Positions 20,878 to 30,017 of a DNA stretch of 64,000 nt are shown here, in pieces. How positions within the stretch are numbered: the stretch's first letter is position 1; each line of letters starts with the position of its first letter. The DNA comes from Rhodobacterales bacterium. Its GTDB lineage: Bacteria > Pseudomonadota > Alphaproteobacteria > Rhizobiales > Stappiaceae. Position numbers and translations under genes: made by a program. The notes beneath the pieces were generated by a model that did not search any database, was not told the DNA's origin, and was given only the letters and a program-made list of their open reading frames with translations. The DNA is taken from NCBI GenBank assembly GCA_008107755.1, contig VIRH01000101.1, positions 1 to 64,000 of the forward strand, in the 5' to 3' direction.

Positions 20878-21819
20878 GTGATCACAAGCATTGCAACAGA
20901 CCGGAGGTCGAACCTGATTGGCTGCATTTGGATGGTTGCCTCTATGGGGGCTTTTGCCGTCGAGGATACACTCGTCAAAGCGGCTTCCCAGACGCTGCCG
21001 GTCGGGCAGATCCTGATTTTCTTCGGACTGGGCGGAGCGTTCGCCTTTGCCTGCCTGGCCCTGGCCAGCAGGCAGCCCCTGTTCTGCCGGGAAGCCATAT
21101 CGCGTCCGATGCGTATTCGCGCCGTTTTCGAGGTCGTCGGCCGGTTGTTCTACGTCGCCTCGATTTCCATGATCCCGTTGTCGGCAGCAACGGTGATCTT
21201 GCAGGCCACCCCGCTTGTCGTGGTCGCCGGGGCTGCGCGCTTCTTCGGTGAAAAGGTTGGATGGCGGCGGTGGGCCGCAATTCTCGTCGGGTTGACGGGG
21301 GTTGTCGTCATCGTTCAGCCAGGCTCTGAAGGCTTTTCCGTTCTGTCTCTCCTGGCGGTCATCGGAATGATCGGCTTTGCCGGACGCGATCTTGCAAGCC
21401 GCGCCGCGCCGGCTTCACTGGGCACCGCTATCCTCGGTTTTTACGGTTATCTGTGCGTTGTCCTTGCCGGAGTGCTGTTTTCCGCATGGCAATGGGAGCC
21501 ATTCCTGAGGCCAGATGCCCGGGTTTCAGCCATCCTCTTGGGCGCGATGCTCTCGGGTGTTGCTGCCTACTGGTGTTTGATGAAGGCAATGCGGACCGGC
21601 GAGGTGGCCGCTGTAACGCCCTTCAGATATTCGAGAATGCTCTTCGGGGTCTTCCTCGGTGTTGTCGTCTTTGGCGAGCAGCCGGGCATTTCGATGCTCT
21701 TTGGCTCAGCCTTGATCATTCTTTCGGGCCTGTTCGTTGCCTGGCGGGGGCGCACGGCAAAACAGGACCTGCAACAGCTTCTGACGGCGGTCGAAGTCGC
21801 CGGCGGGAAACGCACATGA
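20878..21819 (+). CDS. EamA-family (drug/metabolite) permease
   Basis: This is a ten-helix inner-membrane permease of the DMT superfamily, about 313 residues from GTG 20878. Two EamA repeats are visible. The first starts at SNLIGCIWMVASMGAF, and its end carries the PLVVVAGAARFFGEK motif followed by WAAILVGLTGVVVIV. The second ends with VFGEQPG and LIILSGLFVAWRG. The start is uncertain: a longer frame reaches back to 20761, but its first 39 residues are polar and unlike the family. The substrate cannot be told. The gene stands alone and is not clearly in an operon. Confidence 0.82.
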   Translation: MITSIATDRRSNLIGCIWMVASMGAFAVEDTLVKAASQTLPVGQILIFFGLGGAFAFACLALASRQPLFCREAISRPMRIRAVFEVVGRLFYVASISMIPLSAATVILQATPLVVVAGAARFFGEKVGWRRWAAILVGLTGVVVIVQPGSEGFSVLSLLAVIGMIGFAGRDLASRAAPASLGTAILGFYGYLCVVLAGVLFSAWQWEPFLRPDARVSAILLGAMLSGVAAYWCLMKAMRTGEVAAVTPFRYSRMLFGVFLGVVVFGEQPGISMLFGSALIILSGLFVAWRGRTAKQDLQQLLTAVEVAGGKRT

Positions 21820-21949
21820 CTGCGCGACACGGCCTGTCCGAACTATCGCGGGGTGCGGTCCGGCTGGCTTCAGATCACGGTCTCCGATCGACTGTGCCGC
21901 AAACTTTCTTAACGCTCATATCCAGACAACCTCAAATAGGGTGCCCGAC

Positions 21950-22747
21950 ATGAATAAAACGATCCTTGCCTTTTCGCTGCTGCTTTGCGCCTGCCCCGTT
22001 CACGCTCAGGAAAGCAAGCTCGCCGATCCGTCCATCGAAAACCGTCCGGCCGACGGCATCGTCAAGCTCTATGGCGCGGGTGGTCCGCACACGGCCTTCC
22101 AGAAGATTGCGAAGGTTTTTGAAGAAAAGACCGGAGGCAAGGTGGAGATCACCGCCGGACCGGAAACCACCTGGGCTACGAAAGCCCAGGCAGATGCCGA
22201 TATTCTCTGGGGCACGTCCGAACAATCGATGACGGCGTTCCTGGAAACCTATGGCGGTTTTGCGTCCGACCAGGTTCAGCCGATCTATGTGCGTCCTGCC
22301 ATCATTGCGGTCCGGGCCGGCAATCCCAAAAAGATCGAAGGCTTTGAAGACTTGCTCCAGGAGGGGATGAAGATCGTCGTGACCGAAGGTGCCGGCGTTG
22401 CCAATACGTCCGGCACTGGCGTCTGGGAAGACATTGCCGGCAGGACCGGCAATCTCAGCGAGATTGCCGCCTTCCGCGCAAACATCGTGGCGTTTGAAAA
22501 GGGCTCGGGCGCCAGCTTCAGGGCGTTCAAGGACCTGGAGGCCGATGCCTGGATTACCTGGCCGAACTGGCCGATCAACAATCCGGATGTCCTGAGCCTG
22601 GTCGATGTGGACGAAAGCCACCGTATCTGGCGTGATCTCAATGTTGTGCTCTCGCCAGATGCCGACCCGGAAGCCGGGACCTTTCTGGAATTCTTGCTGT
22701 CACCGGAGGCTGAAGCCATCATGAAGACCGAAGGCTGGGTACGCTGA
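21950..22747 (+). CDS. AcfC-like periplasmic binding protein
   Basis: The 265-residue product has a signal peptide with a likely cut after PVHA. It resembles the AcfC (accessory colonisation factor) group of periplasmic binding-protein folds. Support comes from the LYGAGGPHTAFQKIAKVFEEKTG start, the DADILWGTSEQSM segment, and the ending SPEAEAIMKTEGW, which is usual for molybdate/iron-type binding proteins. There is no permease or ATPase gene beside it, so it may be an orphan binding protein or a sensor. ATG 21950 was chosen over GTG 21941 because it starts the signal peptide directly. The ligand is unknown. Confidence 0.75.
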   Translation: MNKTILAFSLLLCACPVHAQESKLADPSIENRPADGIVKLYGAGGPHTAFQKIAKVFEEKTGGKVEITAGPETTWATKAQADADILWGTSEQSMTAFLETYGGFASDQVQPIYVRPAIIAVRAGNPKKIEGFEDLLQEGMKIVVTEGAGVANTSGTGVWEDIAGRTGNLSEIAAFRANIVAFEKGSGASFRAFKDLEADAWITWPNWPINNPDVLSLVDVDESHRIWRDLNVVLSPDADPEAGTFLEFLLSPEAEAIMKTEGWVR

Positions 22748-22807
22748 CCTCTGGCATCTGCCCACGCTCTGACTGTAGAGGGCGGGGCTGTCCGCCTTCG
22801 CGAGAAA

Positions 22808-23704
22808 TCACGCAGGCGTCGTACCTCGGCGCCCGAGGATGCGGCCGTCCAGCACGACCAGTCCCGCGAGCAGGATTGCAAATCCGGTGAACTGAAGTGG
22901 GGCGAGATTTTCGCCCAGGATCAGCCAGCCGAAGAACAAGGCGCTTGCCGGAACGATCAACGTCACCAGCGATGCGTTGGTTGCTCCGCCTTCAGCCAGC
23001 AGCCTGAAATAGATCAGATAGGCAAGGGCGGTGGCGACGATGCCGAGGGCGATGACATTCGCCCAGGCGGTCAGGCCGGGATCCGTCACACTCCAGGACC
23101 CCGCTGTAACGAGCGCCACCGGCAGCATGAGCAGCGTCGAACCTGACAACTGGCCAGCTGCGGTGACAAGCGGCGGCAGCGTCTTGAAACGGCGGCTGAA
23201 GGTGGCCGCGCAGGCATAAGAGATCGCGGCTCCGAGACAGCAGAGCTGTGCCCAGGCGGGATCGGTCGCCAGTCCCGACAAACTGCTGGAAAGCATGACC
23301 GCAACGCCGCAGACGCCGAGCGCCACACCGGCGATGCGATGTGCAGACAGTGTCTCCTGCCGGGCGAGAAGTCCGGCGACGACCACCGTGAAGACCGGCG
23401 TCGTTGCGTTGAGAATGGAGGCAAGGCCCGCGCCGATGACCGTCTGGCCGAGGAAAAGCAGCGAAAAGGGGATTGCGTTGTTCAGGAGTCCCAGCGTGAG
23501 AAACGAAAGCGCATGGCGTTTCTCCAGCCTTGCCAGCATCCCCCGATGCCAGAGGAGGGTGAGCAGCACCGCGCAGGCGATCGCGACCCGAAAGAAAACC
23601 AGCATGAAGGGTGGAATTTCGCTTACCGCGACCTTGGCGAACAGGAAGGAGCCGCCCCAGATGGCGCCAAGCACGATCAGCAGGATCCAGTTTCGAAGGG
23701 GCAT
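22808..23704 (-). CDS. EamA-family (drug/metabolite) permease
   Basis: This 298-residue, ten-helix inner-membrane permease begins with the typical WILLIVLGAIWGGSFLFAKV helix. It has paired EamA repeats; the conserved PVFTVVVAGLLARQE and LGVCGVAVML segments end repeat one, and PASALFFGWLILGE ends repeat two. It is transcribed toward the AcfC-like gene (convergent) and divergently from the MFS gene, with about 240 bases for two promoters. The substrate is unknown; relatives often export amino acids or metabolites. Confidence 0.88.
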   Translation of the reverse strand: MPLRNWILLIVLGAIWGGSFLFAKVAVSEIPPFMLVFFRVAIACAVLLTLLWHRGMLARLEKRHALSFLTLGLLNNAIPFSLLFLGQTVIGAGLASILNATTPVFTVVVAGLLARQETLSAHRIAGVALGVCGVAVMLSSSLSGLATDPAWAQLCCLGAAISYACAATFSRRFKTLPPLVTAAGQLSGSTLLMLPVALVTAGSWSVTDPGLTAWANVIALGIVATALAYLIYFRLLAEGGATNASLVTLIVPASALFFGWLILGENLAPLQFTGFAILLAGLVVLDGRILGRRGTTPA

Positions 23705-23942
23705 CTCTCAATCCGCATTGCTTCAAGGGATTTCCGCCTAGCACGGAGAACTTGGGCCGGACACCCGAAAACCGATAGAGGCGCTCTTGCGCGATGATTT
23801 CAAAGGGGCAAAGGTAAACGAAGCAAAGGAGATTTTCGTCGCTCGGCCATCGTGCTGAAGTCGTTTTCTCCGTCTGCTTCTTCCGTTCGGTTTCTTGAGT
23901 TTTCGCAGCTACACCGTCGCCCTTCGCCGAGACATTTCCAGT

Positions 23943-25232
23943 ATGACCCAGACCGTCCCGCCTGCCCAAACCGGTCCGCTCGTGGGGCGCCTGTTGCCTA
24001 TTCTTCTGGCGGCCGGCTGTCTTCTGGGTGCCAACGGTCTGGCGATGACGATGATCGCCGTCAGGGCCCGCGCCGAGGGCGTCTCGGATGCCGGCATCGG
24101 TCTTTTGGGCTCGTTTTATTATGCGGGCATGATTGCTGGCGTTCTGCTGACACCCTATCTGATTTCACGGGCCGGACATATCCGGGTTTTCGCGGCGCTC
24201 GCCTCGATCAGTGCGATCGCCATCCTGGCAATCGGCTTTGCCCCGGCCGGATGGCCCTGGTTCCTGGCGCGGTTCGTCAGCGGGGCGACTTCCTGCGGGA
24301 CGGTCATGGTGCTGGAGAGCTGGCTGAATGCCATCGCGACCAACAAGTCCCGCGGCCGTATCCTCTCCGTGTACCGGATCGTCGATCTGGCGGCCGTCAT
24401 GGGCGGGCAGTTCATCTTGCCGGCATTCGGGGCGCAGGGTCCGGATATCCTGATGGCTCTGGCGGTGCTGTTCTGTTTTGCACTGGTGCCGATTGCGCTT
24501 GCGCGTGAGGGCAATCCCGAGATCCCGGCGGCCAGGATATCCAACCCGCTTCTGCTGTGGCGGGTCTCGCCGGTCGCAATGGCCGGTGTCTTCACCATCG
24601 GTCTGACGAACGGTGCCTTTCGCATGGTCGGGCCGGTCTATGCCGAAAGCATCGGCTTCGGGCTCGAGACGGTCGCGGCCTTCATTGCGCTGTGGGTTCT
24701 CGCCGGCGCGATCTTCCAGTATCCGGCAGGCTGGATTTCGGACCGGATCGATCGCCGCTGGGTGTTGATCGCCTTGACGGTTGGGGCGGCCGGTGCGTGC
24801 CTTTTCATCTCGCGGGCCGTGTCGCAGACCGAGCTCTTCATCGGCGTGTTTCTCTTCGGCGGCTTTGCGCTGCCGCTTTATTCCCTGTCTGCGGCCCATG
24901 CCAATGATCATGCAAGGGCGGACCAGTTCGTGGATGTGGCGGCCGGGCTGATGCTGGCCTTCGGCTCCGGCGCCGTGATCGGACCCTTCGCAGCGTCTCT
25001 CCTGATGGGCGTGTTCGGGCCGGTGGCATTTTTCATCTATACGGCCACGCTCCATCTGGTGCTGGTTCTGTTCGTCCTTATCCGCATGAAGAGCCGGGAT
25101 GCGGTGCCTGCCGAAAACCGGCGCAGTTTCGTCTGGCTGCTGCGGACATCACCGATGATCTCCAGGCTTGCGAGGGGCGAAAAGGCCGAGGAAAAGGAAG
25201 ACGTCAAAATAAAGACAAGAAACCGGCTATAA
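23943..25232 (+). CDS. MFS transporter
   Basis: This is a 429-residue major facilitator permease with about twelve hydrophobic helices. The loop after helix 2 carries a LISRAGHIRVF stretch similar to the MFS A-motif region. The second half contains the related WISDRIDRRWVL motif. The C-terminus is a Lys-rich cytoplasmic tail. ATG 23943 was chosen because the hydrophobic region begins soon after; a frame from 23895 adds a 16-residue tail. The gene stands alone and the substrate is unknown. Confidence 0.85.
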   Translation: MTQTVPPAQTGPLVGRLLPILLAAGCLLGANGLAMTMIAVRARAEGVSDAGIGLLGSFYYAGMIAGVLLTPYLISRAGHIRVFAALASISAIAILAIGFAPAGWPWFLARFVSGATSCGTVMVLESWLNAIATNKSRGRILSVYRIVDLAAVMGGQFILPAFGAQGPDILMALAVLFCFALVPIALAREGNPEIPAARISNPLLLWRVSPVAMAGVFTIGLTNGAFRMVGPVYAESIGFGLETVAAFIALWVLAGAIFQYPAGWISDRIDRRWVLIALTVGAAGACLFISRAVSQTELFIGVFLFGGFALPLYSLSAAHANDHARADQFVDVAAGLMLAFGSGAVIGPFAASLLMGVFGPVAFFIYTATLHLVLVLFVLIRMKSRDAVPAENRRSFVWLLRTSPMISRLARGEKAEEKEDVKIKTRNRL

Positions 25233-25409
25233 CCCATGCGGAAAAGTGAAGCAGCAGGTCATTAATTCCGGGCGGAGACTCGCAAGGGCCTGGAAACCTG
25301 TCTATAGTCCGCGCCGTTTGCCCCGGCCCTGTTTGCCGGGGCTAGTCATGTTGGCGCCCGGCTTCCCGGCTTCAAGGGCGCGAAACGCTTTCAGGAGAGC
25401 AAAGTCTAA

Positions 25410-26702
25410 ATGGCGAATGTGGTGGTTGTCGGCTCGCAGTGGGGTGACGAAGGCAAGGGCAAGATCGTCGACTGGCTGTCCGAACAGGCCGATGTCATCG
25501 TCAGGTTCCAGGGCGGGCACAACGCGGGTCACACGCTGGTGATCGACGGTATCAGCTACAAGCTGTCTCTCCTGCCGTCCGGTGTCGCGCGCGAAGGCAA
25601 GCTGTCGATCATCGGCAACGGTGTTGTGCTGGACCCGCATGCGCTGGCCAGCGAGGTCGAGCGTCTGGGCGAACAAGGCGTGGTCGTGACGCCGGAGAGC
25701 CTGCGCGTTGCCGAAAACGCGACGCTGATCCTGTCGCTCCACAGAGAGCTGGACGCGTTGCGCGAGAATTCGAATACCGGAACGCGCATCGGCACCACCA
25801 AGCGGGGCATCGGCCCGGCTTACGAGGACAAGGTCGGCCGCCGCGCCATCCGCCTGATGGACCTCAAGAACCTCACGACACTGCCGGCCAAGATCGACCG
25901 CCTTCTGACGCATCACAATGCCCTGCGCCGCGGCCTGGGCGAGGAAGAGATTTCCGCGCAGGCGATCTATGACGAGCTTGCCAGCATCGCCGACAAGGTG
26001 CTGCCCTACATGGACAAGGTCTGGTACCTGCTCAACGACCTGCGCCGTCAGGGAAAGCGCATCCTCTTCGAAGGCGCGCAGGGTGCGCTTCTGGACATTG
26101 ACCACGGCACCTATCCGTTCGTGACGTCGTCCAACACGGTGGCCGGGCAGGCGGCAACAGGCTGCGGCCTCGGGCCGGGCTCGATCGACTATGTTCTTGG
26201 CATCACCAAGGCCTATACGACGCGCGTCGGCGAAGGACCGTTCCCGACCGAACAGCAGAATGAAGTGGGTGAATTCCTGGGGACGCGCGGGCATGAGTTC
26301 GGCACCGTCACGGGCCGGCGTCGGCGTTGCGGCTGGTTCGACGCGGTGCTCGTGCGTCAGACCGTCTGCACGTCCGGCATCAACGGCATCGCGCTGACGA
26401 AACTCGACGTTCTGGACGGCCTCGACGAGATCAAGATCTGTATCGGTTATGAACTCGACGGCGAAAAGATCGATTACCTGCCCGCATCGCAAGGCGCACA
26501 GGAACGGGTCAAGCCGATCTACGAGACGCTGGACGGGTGGAAGGAATCCACCGAGGGAGCCCGCACATGGGCCGACCTGCCGGCTCAGGCGATCAAGTAT
26601 GTTCGCCACGTGGAAGAACTTATCGGCGCACCGGTCGCGATCTTGTCGACCAGTCCCGAGCGTGAAGACACAATTCTTGTGCAGAATCCGTTCCAGGATT
26701 GA
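25410..26702 (+). CDS. purA: adenylosuccinate synthetase PurA
   Basis: PurA makes adenylosuccinate from IMP, aspartate and GTP, the committed step to AMP. The 430-residue protein has the N-terminal signature [11 protein letters not shown], with catalytic D13 and the GHNAGHT motif carrying the catalytic His near residue 41. The [18 protein letters not shown] block, the FEGAQG segment and the C-terminal GTP-site segment follow the usual order and length. An AGGAGAG ribosome site precedes the ATG. Confidence 0.97.
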   Translation: MANVVVVGSQWGDEGKGKIVDWLSEQADVIVRFQGGHNAGHTLVIDGISYKLSLLPSGVAREGKLSIIGNGVVLDPHALASEVERLGEQGVVVTPESLRVAENATLILSLHRELDALRENSNTGTRIGTTKRGIGPAYEDKVGRRAIRLMDLKNLTTLPAKIDRLLTHHNALRRGLGEEEISAQAIYDELASIADKVLPYMDKVWYLLNDLRRQGKRILFEGAQGALLDIDHGTYPFVTSSNTVAGQAATGCGLGPGSIDYVLGITKAYTTRVGEGPFPTEQQNEVGEFLGTRGHEFGTVTGRRRRCGWFDAVLVRQTVCTSGINGIALTKLDVLDGLDEIKICIGYELDGEKIDYLPASQGAQERVKPIYETLDGWKESTEGARTWADLPAQAIKYVRHVEELIGAPVAILSTSPEREDTILVQNPFQD

Positions 26703-26741
26703 GGTTGCCGGTTCGAAAAGACCAGTATCTGAGAGTAGAGG

Positions 26742-26762
26742 CGCGCGGCGAATCACCGCGCG
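26742..26762 (+). terminator. hairpin downstream of purA
   Basis: A perfect 7-bp CG stem with a 7-base loop lies 39 bases after the purA stop. There is no T run, so a terminator role is only possible. Confidence 0.35.
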
Positions 26763-26960
26763 TCCCGAATTTGGAACGTTGGCGCGTGCGAACGCGTTGA
26801 TCTGTAAGAGTTCTTGTAGAAAAAAGTGCTGCGAGGGTCGTCATCGGCGCGAATTTCAGAAGAATTAGCACCGAACTTTAAATTCTTGCTATAAGCCGGA
26901 GATTGTTACAATTCTTTGGCCCGATACGCAGACCCTTGCAACTGGCCGGTAGGCAGGAAG

Positions 26961-28802
26961 ATGGCTGATTACTATTCAATCTTGAAGAAAACGATCACGT
27001 CATTGCCGGAAAGCAATGGCGCAGCACGCAGGAGCGTCTATAGCCGCGCCCGCAATGCGATCGTCAATCAGCTCAAGGCCTACGAACCTCCGCTTTCGCC
27101 GTCCGAAATCACTGCCGAGCAGCTTCGACTGGAAGAAGCCATCCGCAAGGTGGAAGCCGAAGCCGCGCGCGAGAGCCTTGGCCTGGGCCCGACAGCGGCC
27201 AAGGTCGAACCACCCGCGGACCCGCAGGTCAGCGCGCCCGTTGCCCCGCCAGTGCAGCCGGATGAACCGGAGGAAATGCCCGAGCCATATGGCGAGGAGC
27301 ATGTTTCCGAACCGGACATGTCCGCTCAGGATGTTTCCCCCTCGGATCGCTTTGTCACCGCCTATCCGGAAACGGATGGGGACGACGACATGGCGCAGAC
27401 GGGGGAGGCGACACCGTCTCCTCTCAAGGACACGATCTCCGAAGCTGAAACGCTTGGCCTTGCGGCAAACAGGGCGGTTCAGTCGACCAAGGACGCCGTC
27501 GAGCCGTCGTCCGATCAGGACTATGCCGCTCAGCGCAGGGAACCGGGCTTCGGACCGCAGCCAGGTGCCTATGACGAGCATTCGGACGACGCGGATGACG
27601 GCAATGCCGCGCAGGATGGTCAGGGCCTTTACGCCGACGAGTATTCACAGCGGAAGGCTCCGGAGACCAAATCGAAGCGCGAGAGCCGGGCCGACCGAAA
27701 GCAGCGCAAGGCATCGGACTCCCTTGATGGCGATTCCAACCTTGGCCGCACTGTCATGCTCGGCATTGTCGGGGTCATCATGCTGCTGCTGGCCGGCACG
27801 GCCATCTTCTTCTTCGTGTCTTCGGATGGTCTGCCGACAAATGAACGCACCGCGGTAGAGGAAACGCCCGCCCCTGTCGCTCCCGAGCCCCAGCGCACAG
27901 TGAGCGGAGAGGATCCTGCGGCACAGTCGGAGGAAGATGCGTCCAAGAACACCGACCGCCTGCTGAATGACGGAGACGAGGGCCCGGTTGCTGAAGATGC
28001 CCGTCCGGTGACGACCACGACGATCACCCCGAGTGAATCGGAAGAGCCGCAGTCGCCTGCTGCAGTACCCGTACCGGCAGCGCCGTCCGGCGAAACCGAT
28101 GCCCCGGCCGTACCGGATCAGTCGGACGCAGCGTCTCCGACGGGCGAACAGACTGCCGGACAGGATAACGAGCCACTCGCCGTTCCGGAAGACAACCTTG
28201 CCGCGGTCGCGCCCGAAGGCGAAAGCGATGCCGGTCCGGCCGTCGCCGCGCCGGCGGAAGGCGCGCAACGCTCCATCCTTTACGAGGAAGGCGAGGAATC
28301 CGGCGGTGCCGGGACTGCGGCCCAGGGCTCTGTTGTGTGGTCCGTCGAGGAAGAGAGCAATCTGGACGGCAAGGTCCAGAAGGTGCTTGCTGCGTCGGTT
28401 GATATTCCAGAACGCGACGTAAAGGTCCAGATCCGCATCAAGCCGAACGACGATAACTCGCTTCCGGCAAGTCATCTCGTCGAAATCGTCTACGACTTTC
28501 CCGAGAATTTCGAGCCGGGGGATGTCGTGACTGTCCCGGGCCTCGTGATGAAGCCGACCGAGGAAGCTCGCGGCGATGCTCTGGTAGGTGCGTCGGTAAA
28601 GGTTTCGCCGGGGATCTTCTGGATCGCGCTCAACAGCTCGGCCAATGACCGTCAGCGCAACATGGCGCTGCTGCGCGAGCGTGGGTGGATCGACATTCCG
28701 ATGCTCTACGAGAAGGGCAAACGCGGCATTCTCACGATCGAGAAGGGCAGCACCGGAACGCAGGTCGTCGAAGAGGCTGTCTCCTCCTGGCAGGCCGGTT
28801 AG
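26961..28802 (+). CDS. large single-pass membrane protein of unknown function
   Basis: I do not recognise a named family. The 613-residue protein starts with a helical domain of about 80 residues (MADYYSILKKTITSLP onward). Next come an acidic, Pro-rich, probably disordered region (about 80-245), a basic patch and a single membrane helix (about 262-284). A second long Pro/Glu/Ala-rich stretch (about 290-440) leads to a compact C-terminal domain (about 470-613) containing DVKVQIRIKPNDDNSLPASH. The basic patch before the helix suggests that the N-terminus is cytoplasmic and the C-terminal domain periplasmic. ATG 26961 follows an AGGAAG ribosome site. Confidence 0.75.
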   Translation: MADYYSILKKTITSLPESNGAARRSVYSRARNAIVNQLKAYEPPLSPSEITAEQLRLEEAIRKVEAEAARESLGLGPTAAKVEPPADPQVSAPVAPPVQPDEPEEMPEPYGEEHVSEPDMSAQDVSPSDRFVTAYPETDGDDDMAQTGEATPSPLKDTISEAETLGLAANRAVQSTKDAVEPSSDQDYAAQRREPGFGPQPGAYDEHSDDADDGNAAQDGQGLYADEYSQRKAPETKSKRESRADRKQRKASDSLDGDSNLGRTVMLGIVGVIMLLLAGTAIFFFVSSDGLPTNERTAVEETPAPVAPEPQRTVSGEDPAAQSEEDASKNTDRLLNDGDEGPVAEDARPVTTTTITPSESEEPQSPAAVPVPAAPSGETDAPAVPDQSDAASPTGEQTAGQDNEPLAVPEDNLAAVAPEGESDAGPAVAAPAEGAQRSILYEEGEESGGAGTAAQGSVVWSVEEESNLDGKVQKVLAASVDIPERDVKVQIRIKPNDDNSLPASHLVEIVYDFPENFEPGDVVTVPGLVMKPTEEARGDALVGASVKVSPGIFWIALNSSANDRQRNMALLRERGWIDIPMLYEKGKRGILTIEKGSTGTQVVEEAVSSWQAG

Positions 28803-28828
28803 TCCGAAAGCCAATTCGCTTCTAACAT

Positions 28829-28865
28829 GAGAGCCTTTCGCGTTCACTGAATGCGGAAGGCTTTC
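28829..28865 (+). terminator. long hairpin after the unknown membrane protein gene
   Basis: A 17-bp stem (28829-28845 with 28849-28865), with three G-U-compatible positions and a 3-base loop, lies 26 bases after the stop. It resembles the hairpin at 4846-4874 in sequence. The T content after the stem is low. Confidence 0.5.
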
Positions 28866-28925
28866 TGTCATGGACTGTTGTGCCCATGGCCGCTGTGCTT
28901 CAAATCCAACTGGATGAACATCTGC

Positions 28926-28952
28926 GCCTTGCCTTTTTCTGAAAGGCAAGGC
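28926..28952 (+). terminator. perfect 11-bp hairpin upstream of the TPP riboswitch
   Basis: GCCTTGCCTTT at 28926-28936 pairs exactly with 28942-28952 around a 5-base loop, 14 bases before the riboswitch. No T run follows. It could stop read-through or be part of the thi leader. Confidence 0.4.
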
Positions 28953-28966
28953 ATGGTCCAGCTTGG

Positions 28967-29054
28967 TCCGAGGGGTGCTCCGGGAGCCGGAGCTGAGATG
29001 GTTGAAAGCCGAACCCTTAGAACCTGATCCGGGTCATGCCGGCGAAGGGACGGA
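28967..29054 (+). promoter_or_regulatory. TPP riboswitch (THI element)
   Basis: The hallmark conserved segments are present in order: GGGGTGC near 28972-28978, GCTGAGATGG near 28992-29001, ACCC with AACCTGATC near 29013-29030, GGGTCATGCCGGCGAAGGGA at 29031-29050, and a closing TCCG/CGGA helix (28967-28970 with 29051-29054). TPP riboswitches repress thiamine synthesis and transport genes when thiamine pyrophosphate is plentiful. Here the aptamer precedes thiX-thiY. Confidence 0.95.
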
Positions 29055-29072
29055 AACCTTTAGCCTCTTCCC

Positions 29073-29116
29073 GGATCTCCAGTGTCATTTTCGGCGTGTC
29101 CGAAGACGGGAGATCC
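29073..29116 (+). promoter_or_regulatory. ribosome-site-sequestering stem of the TPP riboswitch
   Basis: GGATCTCC at 29073-29080 is the exact complement of GGAGATCC at 29109-29116. The latter contains the GGAG ribosome site for the ATG at 29118. A small TTCGG/CCGAA hairpin lies inside the loop. This is a credible expression platform for translational control, inferred from pairing only. Confidence 0.6.
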
Positions 29117-29117
29117 T

Positions 29118-29219
29118 ATGTGTCTGCTGCCAGCATCGCAGCGGTGCCGGAAACTGAAATCCGCGCCCGCAGCTTTTTTGAACACCGCCTTTCCGCGCAT
29201 TGCGCCGGGGGTGTCATGA
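29118..29219 (+). CDS. possible 33-codon leader frame before thiX
   Basis: ATG 29118 sits 5 bases after the GGAG that the riboswitch stem can mask. The frame runs 33 codons and stops at TGA 29217-29219, which overlaps the thiX ATG as ATGA. This geometry suggests translational coupling: ribosomes admitted by the riboswitch would deliver re-initiation at thiX. The Cys/Arg-rich predicted peptide has no recognisable motif. The alternative is that thiX starts at GTG 29120 in its own frame. Confidence 0.35.
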   Translation: MCLLPASQRCRKLKSAPAAFLNTAFPRIAPGVS

Positions 29220-29971
29220 CGGCATTTGTGGCAATCCTCTTCAGATTCCTGACCGGTGCCGGGGCTACCCTGGCCGTTTGGTGGATCCTGGTCGCTGTCT
29301 TTCAGCCCCCGTCCTACATGTTGCCCGGGCCGCTTGAGGTGGCTGCGGCCTTTCCCAAAAACGCCTCCTTTCTTCTCCACCACGCCGGGATCACTGCCTT
29401 CGAAACCGTCCTTGGCTTTCTGTTCGGCATAATCTGCGGGGCAATGCTTGCGATCTCCGTCTGGCTGTTCCCGCTGGCCGGACGGGTGGTCATGCCGACC
29501 ATTCTCGTCACGCAGGCGCTTCCGGTGTTTGCCATCGCCCCGGTGCTGGTGCTCTGGCTCGGCTTCGGCATGTCGTCGAAGATCGTCATGGCCGTTCTCG
29601 TGATCTTCTTCACCGTCACCTCAACCGTCTATGACGGCTTGCGCCGGATCGACACCGGTCTGCTTGACCTGGCCCGGCTCTACAGGGTGTCGCGGCTGCA
29701 GGAACTCTTCGTGTTTCGTCTGCCGGCGGCCATGCCCGCCTTCGCATCAGGTTTGCGCGTTGCAGCCGTCTTCGCCCCCATCGGCGCCGTGGTCGGCGAA
29801 TGGGCTGGTGCCAAGGGCGGCCTCGCCTTCATCATGTTACAGGCCAACGCGCGCGGAAACGCCGAAGTCCTTTTCGCCGCGGTCATCCTGCTTGCCCTCA
29901 TGGTGCTCGCGATGCGCTACGCCGTCGAATATCTGACGCGCCTCATGGTGCCCTGGCAGGAGGAGACCTGA
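29216..29971 (+). CDS. thiX: thiamine-precursor ABC transporter permease ThiX
   Basis: ThiX is the permease of the ABC system thought to import hydroxymethylpyrimidine precursors such as formyl-aminopyrimidine. The product is 251 residues from ATG 29216 and has about six membrane helices. The YMLPGPLEVAAAF segment after helix 1 is typical of NMT1/TauC-like permeases, and the ATPase-contact loop LARLYRVSRLQELFVFRLPAAMP is present. A start at GTG 29120 would add 32 polar residues. A TPP riboswitch upstream and thiY downstream support the assignment. No ATPase gene is adjacent. Confidence 0.85.
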   Translation: MTAFVAILFRFLTGAGATLAVWWILVAVFQPPSYMLPGPLEVAAAFPKNASFLLHHAGITAFETVLGFLFGIICGAMLAISVWLFPLAGRVVMPTILVTQALPVFAIAPVLVLWLGFGMSSKIVMAVLVIFFTVTSTVYDGLRRIDTGLLDLARLYRVSRLQELFVFRLPAAMPAFASGLRVAAVFAPIGAVVGEWAGAKGGLAFIMLQANARGNAEVLFAAVILLALMVLAMRYAVEYLTRLMVPWQEET

Positions 29972-30017
29972 GCGCCTCGGTTCCCCGATTTTCCCTTGAA
30001 TGAAACTGGAGGATTGA

